Assembly: GCF_003443735.1 (NCBI RefSeq)
Contig: NZ_CP031969.1
Coordinates: forward strand, 6,076,001 to 6,140,000
Direction: 5' to 3'
DNA: 64,000 nt
Origin: Streptomyces sp. CC0208
GTDB lineage: Bacteria; Actinomycetota; Actinomycetes; Streptomycetales; Streptomycetaceae
Position numbers and translations under genes: made by a program. The notes beneath the pieces are model-generated. The model was not told where the DNA came from. It saw nothing but the letters and a program-made list of their open reading frames with translations, and did not search any database. Of this stretch, positions 34,912 to 43,792 are shown piece after piece (the first letter of the stretch is position 1; the number at the start of each line of letters is the position of its first letter).

Positions 34912-36030
34912 ATGCAGCGGCCGCTCAGCCTCCACACCCCCGAGTGGTTCACGGCCGACGACTCGGCCCTGAACGTCGCGCTCGTGTACCCGATGCAGGG
35001 GCCTGCCGGGATCTTCGGTCCTGCCTGTGAGGCATGCGGGCAGCTGGCCGCCGAGGAGATCAACAGGGCCGGCGGTGTGCTCGGCAAGGAGCTCCGGCTG
35101 CTGGAGGTCGACGGCGGCGCCGACCCGCGGAAGGTCGCCGACGAGGTCGAGGCCCTGGTGGCGACCGGTGTGGTGCACGGGGTGACCGGTTGGCACATCT
35201 CCTCGGTCCGGCAGGCGGTGGCGCCCCGCATCGCGCACCTGGTGCCGTACGTCTACACCGCCCTGTACGAGGGCGGGGAGCGGACCGACGGCGTCTTCAT
35301 GACCAGTGAGACGCCCGACTGGCAGCTGCTGCCCGCCATGCGGCTCCTGGCCGAGACACGGCGGGTGCGCCGATGGTTCGTCGTCGGCAACAACTACGTC
35401 TGGCCCCGGCGCACGGCCCGGGCGGCCCGTCGCTACGCCCGCTCGTGCGGGGGTGGGCGGGTCTGCGGCGAGGCGTACCTCCCGCTGGGCACCGGGGACT
35501 TCCGTGACGTGCTGCGGCGCATCGAGCACGCGGACGCGGACGGCGTGCTGATGCTGCTGGTCGGCAGTGACGCGGTCCGCTTCAACCGGGCCTTCGCCGC
35601 CTCCGGCCTCGACCAGCGGTGCCTCAGGCTCAGCACGCTGATGGACGAGAACATGCTGATGGCCAGCGGTCCGGAGGCGACCGGTGACCTCTTCAGCACG
35701 GCCGGGTTCTTCGCCTCGCTGGCGAACCAGGACACCCTGGACTTCCACGGCCAGTACGCCGACCGCTTCGGCATCGAGGCTCCGGCCCCCGGAAGCCTCG
35801 GTGAATCCTGCTACGAGGGCGTGCTGCTGCTCGCCTCACTCATCGAGCGGGCCCGCACCCTGGACGTCGCCGCGATCTCGGCCGCCGCCGAGACCGTCTC
35901 CTACGAAGGGCCGCGCGGTCTGCTCCACCTCCGCGACCGGCATGTGCGCCAGCGCATCTACCTCGCGGAGGCGGACGGGCTCGACTTCAACGTGCTCGCC
36001 CAACTCCGCGCTCCGCACGACCTGGTGTGA
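34912..36030 (+). CDS. AmiC/UrtA-like amide-binding protein without signal peptide
   Basis: A 372-residue type I periplasmic-binding fold (VALVYPMQGPAGIFGPAC, then ACGQLAAEEINRAGGVLGKE) in the same family as UrtA, FmdD and AmiC. There is no signal peptide or lipobox, so it is probably cytoplasmic like Pseudomonas AmiC, which senses amides and controls an antiterminator. A GTG at 34906 is an alternative start; no clear ribosome site. Its 3' end overlaps the convergent MarR gene by 44 nt. No amiR or amidase gene is nearby; the urea transporter follows 860 nt later. A role in sensing urea or amides for that operon is inference. Confidence 0.8.
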   Translation: MQRPLSLHTPEWFTADDSALNVALVYPMQGPAGIFGPACEACGQLAAEEINRAGGVLGKELRLLEVDGGADPRKVADEVEALVATGVVHGVTGWHISSVRQAVAPRIAHLVPYVYTALYEGGERTDGVFMTSETPDWQLLPAMRLLAETRRVRRWFVVGNNYVWPRRTARAARRYARSCGGGRVCGEAYLPLGTGDFRDVLRRIEHADADGVLMLLVGSDAVRFNRAFAASGLDQRCLRLSTLMDENMLMASGPEATGDLFSTAGFFASLANQDTLDFHGQYADRFGIEAPAPGSLGESCYEGVLLLASLIERARTLDVAAISAAAETVSYEGPRGLLHLRDRHVRQRIYLAEADGLDFNVLAQLRAPHDLV

Positions 36031-36484
36031 CGCCGCCCGGGCCGGTGGCGCCCCGGCCCGAGGTGCCCCGACCTTCCAGGGCCTCGGCCAGCCGTGTGAG
36101 CAACTCGTCCAGCTCCTCGCCAGGGAGTGACAGCTCCAAGTCCCCCCACTCGGCACGTACTTCACGGACCAGCAACTGCCACCGCTGCATGCCTCGCGGA
36201 GTGAGGTGGGCCAGCACCCGACGCCGGTCGGCGGGGTCGACGCGGCGGTAGACCCAGTTCTGGTCGACGAGTTGGTCGACCAGCTTCGTGAGGCTCGGGG
36301 CCGGCAGGAAGGCGTGGTCGGCGAGGGCCGTCATGTTGTGCCCCTGCCCGTCGGACAGCAGGTCGAGCACCCTCCATGCCTCCACCGAACAGTCGAACTC
36401 GTCCAGTACGGACTGCACTCGGCGCACCGCGAGACGTTCGGCCCGGGTCAGGAGGTAGAGCAGTTGCTGGGGCTGCCTCGCCAT
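35987..36484 (-). CDS. MarR-family transcriptional regulator
   Basis: A 165-residue MarR protein: AWRVLDLLSDGQGHNMTALA, then PAPSLTKLVDQLVDQNWVYR (recognition helix) and the wing VDPADRRRVLAHLTPRG. The C-terminal 30 residues are Gly/Arg-rich and encoded in the overlap with the AmiC-like gene. It reads away from urtA, so the 400-nt gap to urtA is a divergent promoter region. Confidence 0.85.
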   Translation of the reverse strand: MARQPQQLLYLLTRAERLAVRRVQSVLDEFDCSVEAWRVLDLLSDGQGHNMTALADHAFLPAPSLTKLVDQLVDQNWVYRRVDPADRRRVLAHLTPRGMQRWQLLVREVRAEWGDLELSLPGEELDELLTRLAEALEGRGTSGRGATGPGGVTPGRAERGVGRAR

Positions 36485-36885
36485 CGTGCTTCTCCGCTCG
36501 TGCTGTCGGCCGGTGTCCGAGCCTACCTGCGATCACCTGGCGCTTGACAAGGGGAACCGAGAAACTGATCCTTTCCCTGGGAAGCATTAATTGCCGTCGC
36601 TGAGATGCCGTCAAACACGCATCTTCAGCGGGGGCCTTTTTGTTGTGCCCGCAATTTTGCTTCCACTGGAAACCATTCTTCAATTGCCGTGAAACGCACC
36701 GGAAACAGTCTCCTCGCAGGCTGTGGTCGCACTTCAGTGACCAGCCCGGACGCCACCCCGGAACGGCTGGGGAACCCGTGCGTCAACGCCGCCGCTTCTG
36801 AAGCGTGTCCCTCCCCTTCCCTCCCACGGCTCTTTTGAGCCACTCCGCTCTTTTCGCATCGCCCTTCGGGGCAAGGAGGTTGTGC
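36485..36885. promoter_or_regulatory. Divergent control region of the urea transporter operon
   Basis: 400 nt without a gene. It contains GAAAC pentamers at 36669, 36691 and 36702, spaced 22 and 11 nt, the period of GlnR half-sites, although the gTnAC partners are poor. CGCTTGACAAGG near 36541 resembles a -35 box. ATTGCCGTGAAACG (36683-36696) recurs exactly in front of the sirohydrochlorin chelatase (1634-1647). Nitrogen control is the inference. Confidence 0.4.
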
Positions 36886-38139
36886 ATGTCCGGGCTCAGC
36901 ATCAGCAGACGCGGTCTTCTGGCCGGCATATCGGCAGTCGGCGCGTCCGCCGCCCTCAGCGCCTGTGGCGCCAAGACCGGCACCGAGGCGGCGTCGGGCT
37001 CCGGCGCCAAGGCGGACACGTCCGGCAGCACGGTCAAGGTCGGTCTGCTCAACTCGCTTTCGGGCACGATGGCTATCAGCGAGGTCACGGTCCACAACTC
37101 GCTGCTGCTCGCCATCAAGGAGATCAACGCCTCCGGGGGCGTCCTGGGCAAGAAGCTCAAGCCCATCAGCCAGGACGGCGCCTCCGACTGGCCGACGTTC
37201 GCCGAGAAGGCCGAGGCCCTCATCACGGACGACAAGGTCGCGGCCACCTTCGGCTGCTGGACCTCGGCCAGCCGCAAGGCGGTCAAGCCGGTCTTCGAGC
37301 GGTACAAGTCGCTGCTCTTCTACCCCGTGCAGTACGAGGGCCTGGAGGAGTCGCCGTACATCTTCTACATCGGCGCCACCACCAACCAGCAGATCGTGCC
37401 CGCCCTCGACTACCTGAAGAAGCAGGGTCTGACCAAGCTGTACCTGGTCGGCAGCGACTACGTCTTCCCGCGCACCGCCAACAAGATCATCAAGGCGTAC
37501 GCGAAGGCCAAGGGTCTGACGGTGGTCGGCGAGGACTACGCGCCGCTCGGCTCCACGGAGTTCAGCACCATCGTCAACAAGGTCAAGGGCTCCGGCGCCG
37601 ACGCGGTGTTCAACACCCTCAACGGTGACAGCAACGTGGCCTTCTTCAAGGAGTACAAGTCCGCCGGCCTCACGGCCAAGAGCCTGCCGGTGCTCTCCGT
37701 CTCGATCGCCGAGGAGGAGGTCAAGAGCATCGGAACGCAGTACCTGGAAGGCCAGTTGACTGCCTGGAACTACTACGAGACCACACCCGGCGCCGCGAAC
37801 AAGAAGTTCGTCGCGGCCTACCAGGCGGCGTACGGCAAGGACAAGCCGACCTCCGACCCCATGGAGGCCGCCTACATCTCCGTCTACCTCTGGAAGGCGA
37901 TGGTCGAGAAGGCCGGCTCCTTCGACGTCGCCAAGGTGAAGGCCGCCTCCGACGGCATCGTCTTCGACGCCCCCGAGGGCAAGGTCACCGTCGACGGCGC
38001 CACCCAGCACGTCTACAAGACGGCCCGCATCGGCAAGGTCGGCTCCGACGGCCTGATCGAGGAGGTCTGGAACTCGGGCAAGCCGATCAAGCCGGACCCG
38101 TACCTGAAGGGCTACTCCTGGGCCTCCGGCCTGTCCTGA
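36886..38139 (+). CDS. urtA: Urea ABC transporter substrate-binding lipoprotein
   Basis: A 417-residue secreted lipoprotein that captures urea. The N-terminus SRRGLLAGISAVGASAALSAC has a twin-arginine pair (Arg8-Arg9) and lipobox LSAC with Cys27, so a Tat-exported lipoprotein is likely. The mature part has UrtA signatures: GLLNSLSGTMAISEVTVHNS, FGCWTSASRKAVKPVFE and LLFYPVQYEGLEESP, then SDYVFPRTANKI. ATG 36886 has AAGGAGG ahead. A hairpin follows the stop, which would let urtA be made in excess over the membrane parts. Confidence 0.95.
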   Translation: MSGLSISRRGLLAGISAVGASAALSACGAKTGTEAASGSGAKADTSGSTVKVGLLNSLSGTMAISEVTVHNSLLLAIKEINASGGVLGKKLKPISQDGASDWPTFAEKAEALITDDKVAATFGCWTSASRKAVKPVFERYKSLLFYPVQYEGLEESPYIFYIGATTNQQIVPALDYLKKQGLTKLYLVGSDYVFPRTANKIIKAYAKAKGLTVVGEDYAPLGSTEFSTIVNKVKGSGADAVFNTLNGDSNVAFFKEYKSAGLTAKSLPVLSVSIAEEEVKSIGTQYLEGQLTAWNYYETTPGAANKKFVAAYQAAYGKDKPTSDPMEAAYISVYLWKAMVEKAGSFDVAKVKAASDGIVFDAPEGKVTVDGATQHVYKTARIGKVGSDGLIEEVWNSGKPIKPDPYLKGYSWASGLS

Positions 38140-38157
38140 GCCACGCCCCACGGGATC

Positions 38158-38184
38158 GACCCGGCTCCGTCAAGGGGCCGGGTC
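38158..38184 (+). terminator. Intercistronic hairpin between urtA and urtB
   Basis: GACCCGGC pairs with GCCGGGTC around an 11-base loop, with no T-run. It may be a partial terminator or 3' stabiliser. It is followed by two near-identical 15-base units (AGCCCGCACGTC, 38210-38240). Confidence 0.5.
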
Positions 38185-38261
38185 ACGCCCATGGCGAGCC
38201 CGTACGCGGCAAGCCCGCACGTCGCCAGCCCGCACGTCCGTACCCGACCCGGAGCCGCTTC

Positions 38262-39146
38262 ATGACGGTCGTCCTCAACCAGTCCTTCACCGGCATCAGC
38301 ATCGGTGCCGTCCTGCTTCTCATCGCGCTCGGCCTGACCCTGACGTTCGGTCAGATGGGCGTGATCAACATGGCGCACGGCGAGTTCATCATGGCCGGCG
38401 CCTACACGACGTACGTCCTGCAGAAGTCCATCAGCAGCGCCGGGATCTCCCTCCTCGTCGCCCTGCCGCTCGCGTTCCTGGTCGCGGGCGCCATGGGGGC
38501 GCTCCTTGAATGGCTGCTCATACGGCGGCTCTACACGCGCCCGCTGGACACCCTGCTGGTCACCTGGGGTGTCTCGCTGATGCTCCAGCAGCTGGCCCGG
38601 GACGTCTTCGGCGCCCCCAACGTGCAGACGGCAGCGCCCGACATCCTCACCGGCAACATCTCGGCCGGCTCGGTCACCTTCGCCAACAACCGCCTGTTCA
38701 TCCTGGGACTGGCGCTCCTCTGCGTCCTCGGCCTGACCCTGGTCCTGCGGTTCACCCCGCTGGGCCGCCGGATCCGGGCCGTCGTGCAGAACCGCGACCT
38801 CGCCGAGGTCTCCGGCATCGCCACCGGGCAGGTCGACCGGATCACCTTCTTCATCGGCTCCGGCCTGGCCGGCGTGGCCGGGGTCGCGCTCACCCTGGTC
38901 GGACCGATCGGCCCGACGATGGGCACCAACTACATCGTCGACGCCTTCCTGGTCGTGGTCGTCGGTGGCATCGGACAGCTGAAGGGGGCCGTCATCACGG
39001 CGTTCGCGCTGGGCGTGCTGCAGTCCGTGCTGGAGTACTCGACCACCGTCAGCGTCGCCAAGGTCGTGGTGCTGGTGGCGATCGTCGCCTTCCTCCAGTG
39101 GCGACCCCAGGGCCTGTACACACTGCGCACCCGGAGCCTGGCATGA
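38262..39146 (+). CDS. urtB: Urea ABC transporter permease UrtB
   Basis: A 294-residue LivH-type membrane protein with about eight helices. VLLLIALGLTLTFGQMGVINMAHGEFIMAGAY is the conserved N-terminal region of branched-chain-amino-acid/urea permeases, and VVVVGGIGQLKGAVITAFALG the conserved C-terminal coupling region. It pairs with UrtC to form the channel. Its stop overlaps the urtC start (ATGA). Confidence 0.95.
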   Translation: MTVVLNQSFTGISIGAVLLLIALGLTLTFGQMGVINMAHGEFIMAGAYTTYVLQKSISSAGISLLVALPLAFLVAGAMGALLEWLLIRRLYTRPLDTLLVTWGVSLMLQQLARDVFGAPNVQTAAPDILTGNISAGSVTFANNRLFILGLALLCVLGLTLVLRFTPLGRRIRAVVQNRDLAEVSGIATGQVDRITFFIGSGLAGVAGVALTLVGPIGPTMGTNYIVDAFLVVVVGGIGQLKGAVITAFALGVLQSVLEYSTTVSVAKVVVLVAIVAFLQWRPQGLYTLRTRSLA

Positions 39147-40270
39147 CGACCACGACCACAACCACGCCCCCCGGCACCGTGACCCCGCCGTCCACGCCGT
39201 TGCTGAACCGCTTCCGGGTGCCCGCGGGCTTCGCCCTCGGTGCCGTGCTCCTGCTCGGCATCGCCCCGCTCGCCCTCTCCGACTTCCGCCTCTCCCTCCT
39301 CGCCAAGTACCTGTGCTACGCGATCGTGGCCGTCGGTGTCAGCCTGGCCTGGGGCCGCGGTGGCCTCATGGTCCTCGGCCAGGGCGTCTTCTTCGGTCTC
39401 GGCGGCTACGCCATGGCCATGCACCTCAAGCTCACCGACGCCGCCGCCACCGGCGAGAAGCTGCCGGACTTCATGCAGTTGTACGGCACCGGCGACGCGC
39501 TGCCCTGGTGGTGGAAGCCCTTCGCCAACCCCGGCTTCGCGCTCGCCATGACCGTGCTGCTGCCCATGGCGGTCGCCGCGGTGCTCGGCTTCCTCGTGTT
39601 CCGACGCAGGGTGAAGGGCGCCTACTTCGCGATCCTCAGCCAGGCCCTCGCCGCCGCCCTCTCCATCTGGCTGGTCGGCCAGCAGGCGACCACGGGAGGC
39701 ACCAACGGCCTCACCGACATCCAGGGCTTCTTCGGCTACTCGCTGGACGACCCGGTCAACCAGCGCATGGTGTACTTCGTCATCGCCGTCGTGCTGCTCC
39801 TGCTGATGGCACTGGCCCGCCAGCTGTTCGTCAGCCGCTACGGCGAACTCCTCATCGCCGTACGGGACTCCGAGGAACGGGTGCGCTTCCTCGGCTACAA
39901 CCCGGCGAACATCAAGCTCGTCGCGTACGTCGTCGCGGCCGGCATGGCGGGCCTCGCGGGAGCCCTCTTCGTCCCGGCCGTCGGGATCATCTCCCCGGCC
40001 CTGATCGGCATCGTGCCCTCCATCGGCTTCGTCATCGGCGCGGCGGTCGGCGGGCGGGCGTCCCTGGTGGGAGCGGTGCTCGGCGCGATCGCCGTGGCCT
40101 GGGCGCAGAGCACGCTGTCCGACGAGTTCCCCGCCGCATGGACCTACCTCCAGGGACTGCTGTTCGTGCTGGCGGTCGGCTTCCTGCCCGGCGGCCTGGC
40201 CTCTCTGGGCGTCGTCCTGCGCAGGCGCCGCACTCGTACCGGTACCCCTGCGACTGGAGAGACAGCATGA
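39143..40270 (+). CDS. urtC: Urea ABC transporter permease UrtC
   Basis: A 375-residue LivM-type permease with about ten helices. It opens with an unusual Thr-rich cytoplasmic leader (MTTTTTTTPPG). The core motif AWGRGGLMVLGQGVFFGLGGYAMAMH and the long insert between helices (residues about 95-125) are typical of UrtC. VGRASL-type C-terminal residues (AVGGRASLVGAVLGA) contact the ATPase. It overlaps urtB and urtD by 4 nt each. Confidence 0.95.
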   Translation: MTTTTTTTPPGTVTPPSTPLLNRFRVPAGFALGAVLLLGIAPLALSDFRLSLLAKYLCYAIVAVGVSLAWGRGGLMVLGQGVFFGLGGYAMAMHLKLTDAAATGEKLPDFMQLYGTGDALPWWWKPFANPGFALAMTVLLPMAVAAVLGFLVFRRRVKGAYFAILSQALAAALSIWLVGQQATTGGTNGLTDIQGFFGYSLDDPVNQRMVYFVIAVVLLLLMALARQLFVSRYGELLIAVRDSEERVRFLGYNPANIKLVAYVVAAGMAGLAGALFVPAVGIISPALIGIVPSIGFVIGAAVGGRASLVGAVLGAIAVAWAQSTLSDEFPAAWTYLQGLLFVLAVGFLPGGLASLGVVLRRRRTRTGTPATGETA

Positions 40271-41073
40271 GCGGCGAGGGACTGACTGTCCGCGACCTGC
40301 GGGTCACCTTCGACGGGTTCACCGCCGTCGACGGTGTCGACCTGGACATCCAACCCGGTGACCTGCGCTTCCTCATCGGCCCGAACGGCGCCGGCAAGAC
40401 CACCCTCGTCGACGCGGTCACCGGCCTGGTGAAGGCGACTGGCTCGGTCCGCTTCGGCGAGCAGGACCTGCTGGGCAAGCCCGTGCAGAAGATCGCGCGC
40501 CTGGGCATCGGCCGTACGTTCCAGACGGCCAGCATCTTCGAGGAACTGACCGTGCTGCAGAACCTCGACATCGCGGCGGGCGCCGGGCGGGGCGTGTGGA
40601 CGATGCTGCGACGCCGCAGGGACATCCCCGAACCGGTCGCGAAAGCGTTGGAGACGACGGGCCTGACCGAGCTGCGCGACCGCCCCGCCGGCGTTCTCGC
40701 CCACGGCCAGAAGCAGTGGCTGGAGATCGGCATGCTGCTCGTCCAGGATGTGCAACTGCTCCTGCTCGACGAGCCGGTGGCCGGCATGAGCCACGAGGAA
40801 CGGGAGGCCACCGGCGGGCTGCTGCAGCGGGTGAGCGAGGACCACACTGTCGTCGTCATCGAGCACGACATGGACTTCATGCGCTCCTTCGCCCGCAGCG
40901 TCAGCGTCCTGCACGCCGGCAAGGTGCTCAGCGAGGGCACCGTCGCCGAGGTCCAGGCCGACGCCAAGGTCCAGGAGGTCTACCTCGGGCGCGCCTCCGA
41001 ACCCGTACCCGAAGCCGAACCGGGATCGACGCCCGCCGCCCCCGCCGCCGTCGCCGAGGAGGCGTGAGACCCA
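40267..41073 (+). CDS. urtD: Urea ABC transporter ATPase UrtD
   Basis: An ATP-binding subunit, 266 residues (stop at 41067), with Walker A GPNGAGKTTLVDAVTG, the LivG-like signature LAHGQKQWLEIGMLL in place of LSGGQ (normal for UrtD) and Walker B LLLLDEPVAGMS. The start ATG 40267 overlaps the urtC stop. The Pro/Ala/Glu tail after residue 235 is low-complexity. It couples ATP hydrolysis to urea import through UrtB/UrtC, in partnership with UrtE. Confidence 0.93.
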
Positions 41074-41765
41074 TGCTGGAGATCAGTTCCGTACAGGCCG
41101 GTTACGACCGCACCACCGTGCTGCACGGCGTCACGGTCTCGGTCCCGAAGGACGCGGTCGCCACCGTTCTGGGCCACAACGGCGCCGGGAAGAGCACCCT
41201 CCTGCGGGTCGCCATGGGCCTGCTCAGGCCGAAAAGCGGCGCCGTGCTGCTCGACGGCGAAGACATCACGCGCCTCGCCCCGCACCAGCGCGTGGCCCGC
41301 GGCATGGCGTACGTCCCCCAGGGCCAGCAGTCCTTCCCGCATCTGACCACCGCGGAGAACCTGCAACTCGTCGCCGACGGACGCCCCGACGGCAAGGAGG
41401 CGACCGCCGAAGCCCTGGACCTCTTTCCCGTCCTGCGCGAACTGTCCGGCCGCCGCGCCGGCCTGCTCTCCGGCGGCCAGCGGCAGCAACTCGCCATCGC
41501 CCGCGCCCTGATCACCCGGCCGAGGCTGCTGCTGCTCGACGAACCGACCGAGGGCATCCAGCCCTCCGTCGTCGCCGAGATCGAGGAGACGATCCTCGCC
41601 CTCACCCGGCGCGGCGGCCTGTCGGTCCTCCTCGTGGAACAGCACGTCGGCTTCGCCATGCGGGCCGCGCAGCAGTACTACGTCCTGGAGGCGGGCCGGG
41701 TGACGTCCTCGGGCGAGGGCGGAACAGGCGCCGAGCAGACGGTACGGGCCGCGCTCAGCGTGTGA
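41073..41765 (+). CDS. urtE: Urea ABC transporter ATPase UrtE
   Basis: A 230-residue LivF-type ATPase: Walker A GHNGAGKSTLL, LLSGGQRQQLAIARALI and Walker B LLLLDEPTEGIQPSVV. The EGIQPS tail of Walker B is characteristic of UrtE. It starts 5 nt after the urtD stop. It is the last gene of the operon; a strong hairpin terminator follows. No urease gene is in the window. Confidence 0.95.
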   Translation: MLEISSVQAGYDRTTVLHGVTVSVPKDAVATVLGHNGAGKSTLLRVAMGLLRPKSGAVLLDGEDITRLAPHQRVARGMAYVPQGQQSFPHLTTAENLQLVADGRPDGKEATAEALDLFPVLRELSGRRAGLLSGGQRQQLAIARALITRPRLLLLDEPTEGIQPSVVAEIEETILALTRRGGLSVLLVEQHVGFAMRAAQQYYVLEAGRVTSSGEGGTGAEQTVRAALSV

Positions 41766-41784
41766 GGCCCGGCCGGTGAACGTG

Positions 41785-41828
41785 CGGCCCTCGACGGACG
41801 GTGAGAACCCGATCCCCGTCGAGGGCCG
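41785..41828 (+). terminator. Terminator of the urtABCDE operon
   Basis: CGGCCCTCGACGG (41785) pairs perfectly over 13 bp with CCGTCGAGGGCCG (41816), 20 nt after the urtE stop. Confidence 0.7.
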
Positions 41829-41924
41829 TCCGCGTGCCGGCCGCCTTACCGGGTGAGGCTCAGGTACTGCGGCGAGCGCATGGACCGGAGACCAGGAACG
41901 AACCCGACGAATCAGTTGATAACT

Positions 41925-42083
41925 ATGGTTCCTCTGCTCGTCGTCCTTCTGCTGGCTCTGATCCTTTTCGGCGCGGGTTTCGCGCTGAAGGCGCTGTGGT
42001 GGCTCGCCGTCATCGTGCTGGTCGTCTGGCTGCTCGGCTTCGTCCTGCGCTCCGCGGACAACATGCCGGTGGGCCCCGGATGA
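41925..42083 (+). CDS. Small hydrophobic membrane protein
   Basis: A 52-residue protein almost wholly made of two hydrophobic segments (residues 2-20 and 25-44) joined by ALKALWW. It resembles the small conserved streptomycete hydrophobic proteins often found near stress genes. The last seven residues (NMPVGPG) and the stop codon are encoded within the terminator hairpin at 42061-42103. The function is unknown. Confidence 0.65.
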   Translation: MVPLLVVLLLALILFGAGFALKALWWLAVIVLVVWLLGFVLRSADNMPVGPG

Positions 42084-42103
42084 TCCGGGGCCCACCGGCA
42101 TGT
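42061..42103 (+). terminator. 20-bp terminator with the stop codon as loop
   Basis: ACATGCCGGTGGGCCCCGGA (42061-42080) is the exact reverse complement of 42084-42103. The three-base loop is TGA, the stop codon of the small membrane protein gene. It is also positioned to end the convergent hemerythrin transcript. Confidence 0.8.
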
Positions 42104-42125
42104 CCCGGGTGAGGCTGTCGCGTAG

Positions 42126-42629
42126 TCAGGAGCCGACGATGCGGCGCACGTTCTCGACGTCACCGCAGCCGGCCTTCAGCCGGCGCTCGCGCTCTTCCAC
42201 GAAGGCCTCGCCCAGTTCCTCGCGGCGCTCCATGGCGACGTTCTCGCGCGCACCGTTCAGGATGGTGCGCTCCTCCTCGTCGGCGTGGTGCGTGACGGCC
42301 TGCACGAGTTCTTCCAGCTTCTCGTCCCACTCCTCGGAGCCGACCTCGTCGACTTCCAGGAGTTCCAGGAGCGCCTTGTTGCCCTCCTCGTGCTCCTCCT
42401 CGCCGTGTTCCACCTCATCGTCGTCAATCTTCTTGTAGCGCTTCAGCGCGGGATAGACCTTCGCCTCTTCCGCCAGAGCGTGCGCGATCAGCAGATCGGA
42501 GAATTCCCGAAGGGCGGCAGCCCGGTCGGCTTCGACGCTGCGCATCAGACGAAAGAGATCCTCCATCTTCCGGTGGTCCTGGAGAATGAGTTCAACGACG
42601 TCTCGTGTCTGGGCCATGGGGGTAGGCAT
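42126..42629 (-). CDS. Hemerythrin-like HHE-domain protein
   Basis: A 167-residue cytoplasmic four-helix protein. Metal ligands are apparent as LILQDHRKMEDLF (His near 22), LLIAHALAEEAKVYP (His/Glu near 53-57), VEHGEEEHEEGNKAL and AVTHHADEEERTIL. HHE proteins bind a di-iron centre and sense or buffer oxygen, NO or redox stress. ATG 42629 is chosen over ATG 42617. GGGTAG at 42669-42664, 35 nt upstream, resembles a SigB-type -10 box. It lies beside a SigB-family gene. Confidence 0.88.
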   Translation of the reverse strand: MPTPMAQTRDVVELILQDHRKMEDLFRLMRSVEADRAAALREFSDLLIAHALAEEAKVYPALKRYKKIDDDEVEHGEEEHEEGNKALLELLEVDEVGSEEWDEKLEELVQAVTHHADEEERTILNGARENVAMERREELGEAFVEERERRLKAGCGDVENVRRIVGS

Positions 42630-42833
42630 CACTTTCGTGCGGGGGAATCTTGCCGGAATCCTGCTACCCCCTCCTGCGGCGTTCAGCAGGACGGCCTGAT
42701 CGAATACCGAGCAGTGTTCTGTCACCGATCATTGCGCACCAGGTGCAGTCCATGGCCGCCGACGCGGCGAGCGTCAGCGTTCTTCGCCGCCGGCTTCTCC
42801 CGCTTGGCCGCACGTTTGGATGTCGGCCCGGGC

Positions 42834-42856
42834 ATGAAGGTGCGGAGAAGGGGTAG
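42834..42856 (+). promoter_or_regulatory. Possible SigB-type promoter of the sigma factor gene
   Basis: GCAT, 15 bases, GGGTAG ends 60 nt before the start codon. It fits the streptomycete general-stress pattern GNNT-N14-16-GGGTA(C/T) apart from the last base, so autoregulation is plausible. Confidence 0.35.
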
Positions 42857-42916
42857 ACGCGGCTCCGGTGATCAGAAGTGGGCCGGGGTCGGCCTGGCCG
42901 ACAAGGGAGGGACCTA

Positions 42917-43765
42917 ATGGTTACGGATACGGCAGTGACGACGGCGGATGCGCGGTGCGCTGAACTGCCGGCGGTCCCGGACCCGTCGAAGGTCGCCCCG
43001 AAGGACGCGCGGGAACTCACCCGCCTGTTCTTCCAGCAGCTCACGGTGTTGGACGAGGGCACGCCGGAGTACCAGTACGCGCGCAACACGCTGATCGAGA
43101 TGAACATCTCCCTGGTCCGCTACGCGGCCTCCCGCTTCCGCAGCCGGGACCCCGAGGAGATGGAGGACATCGTCCAGGTCGGCGTCATCGGTCTCATCAA
43201 GGCCATCGACCGGTTCGAGCTCTCCCGTGAGGTGGAATTCACCTCGTTCTCGATCCCCTACATCGTGGGAGAGATCAAGCGGTTCTTCCGTGACACCACC
43301 TGGGCCGTGCACGTTCCGCGCCGCCTGCAGGAGGCCCGCGTCCAGCTGGCACGCGCCACCGAGGAGCTGAGCACCCGCCTGGGCCGCACCCCGACCGTGG
43401 CGGAGCTGGCCCAGTTGATGAACCTGGAGGAGAAGGAGGTCATCGAGGCACGGCTGGCCTCCAACGGCTACCGCTCCTCCTCCCTGGACGCAGCCATCGG
43501 CAACGGCGACGACGGCGAGACCGCCCTTGCCGACTTCATCGGCACCGACGACGGCGCGCTGGAGCTGGTGGAGGACTTCCACGCACTCGCTCCGATGATC
43601 GCCGCGCTCGATGAGCGGTCGCGCAAGATCCTGCACTGGAGGTTCGTCGAGGAAGCGACCCAGGCCCAGATCGGCGAGCGACTCGGCATCTCCCAGATGC
43701 ACGTCTCCCGACTGCTGTCACGCACCCTGGCCCAGCTCCGCGAGGGCATGCTCACGACTCACTGA
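42917..43765 (+). CDS. SigB/SigF/SigG-family RNA polymerase sigma factor
   Basis: A 282-residue group 3 stress sigma factor. Region 2 (NISLVRYAASRFRSRDPEEME, DIVQVGVIGLIKAIDRFE, then FTSFSIPYIVGEIKRFFRD), region 3 (LGRTPTVAELAQLMN) and region 4.2 (EATQAQIGERLGISQMHVSRLLSR) are complete. ATG 42917 follows GGGAGGGACCTA. Streptomycetes have about nine such paralogues controlled by partner switching; no anti-sigma gene is directly adjacent. Candidates for its control in the window are the STAS and HATPase proteins at 49-51 kb and the phosphatase at 27-29 kb. Confidence 0.93.
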   Translation: MVTDTAVTTADARCAELPAVPDPSKVAPKDARELTRLFFQQLTVLDEGTPEYQYARNTLIEMNISLVRYAASRFRSRDPEEMEDIVQVGVIGLIKAIDRFELSREVEFTSFSIPYIVGEIKRFFRDTTWAVHVPRRLQEARVQLARATEELSTRLGRTPTVAELAQLMNLEEKEVIEARLASNGYRSSSLDAAIGNGDDGETALADFIGTDDGALELVEDFHALAPMIAALDERSRKILHWRFVEEATQAQIGERLGISQMHVSRLLSRTLAQLREGMLTTH

Positions 43766-43792
43766 CACCGCCGCATCGGACAACGGGTGACC

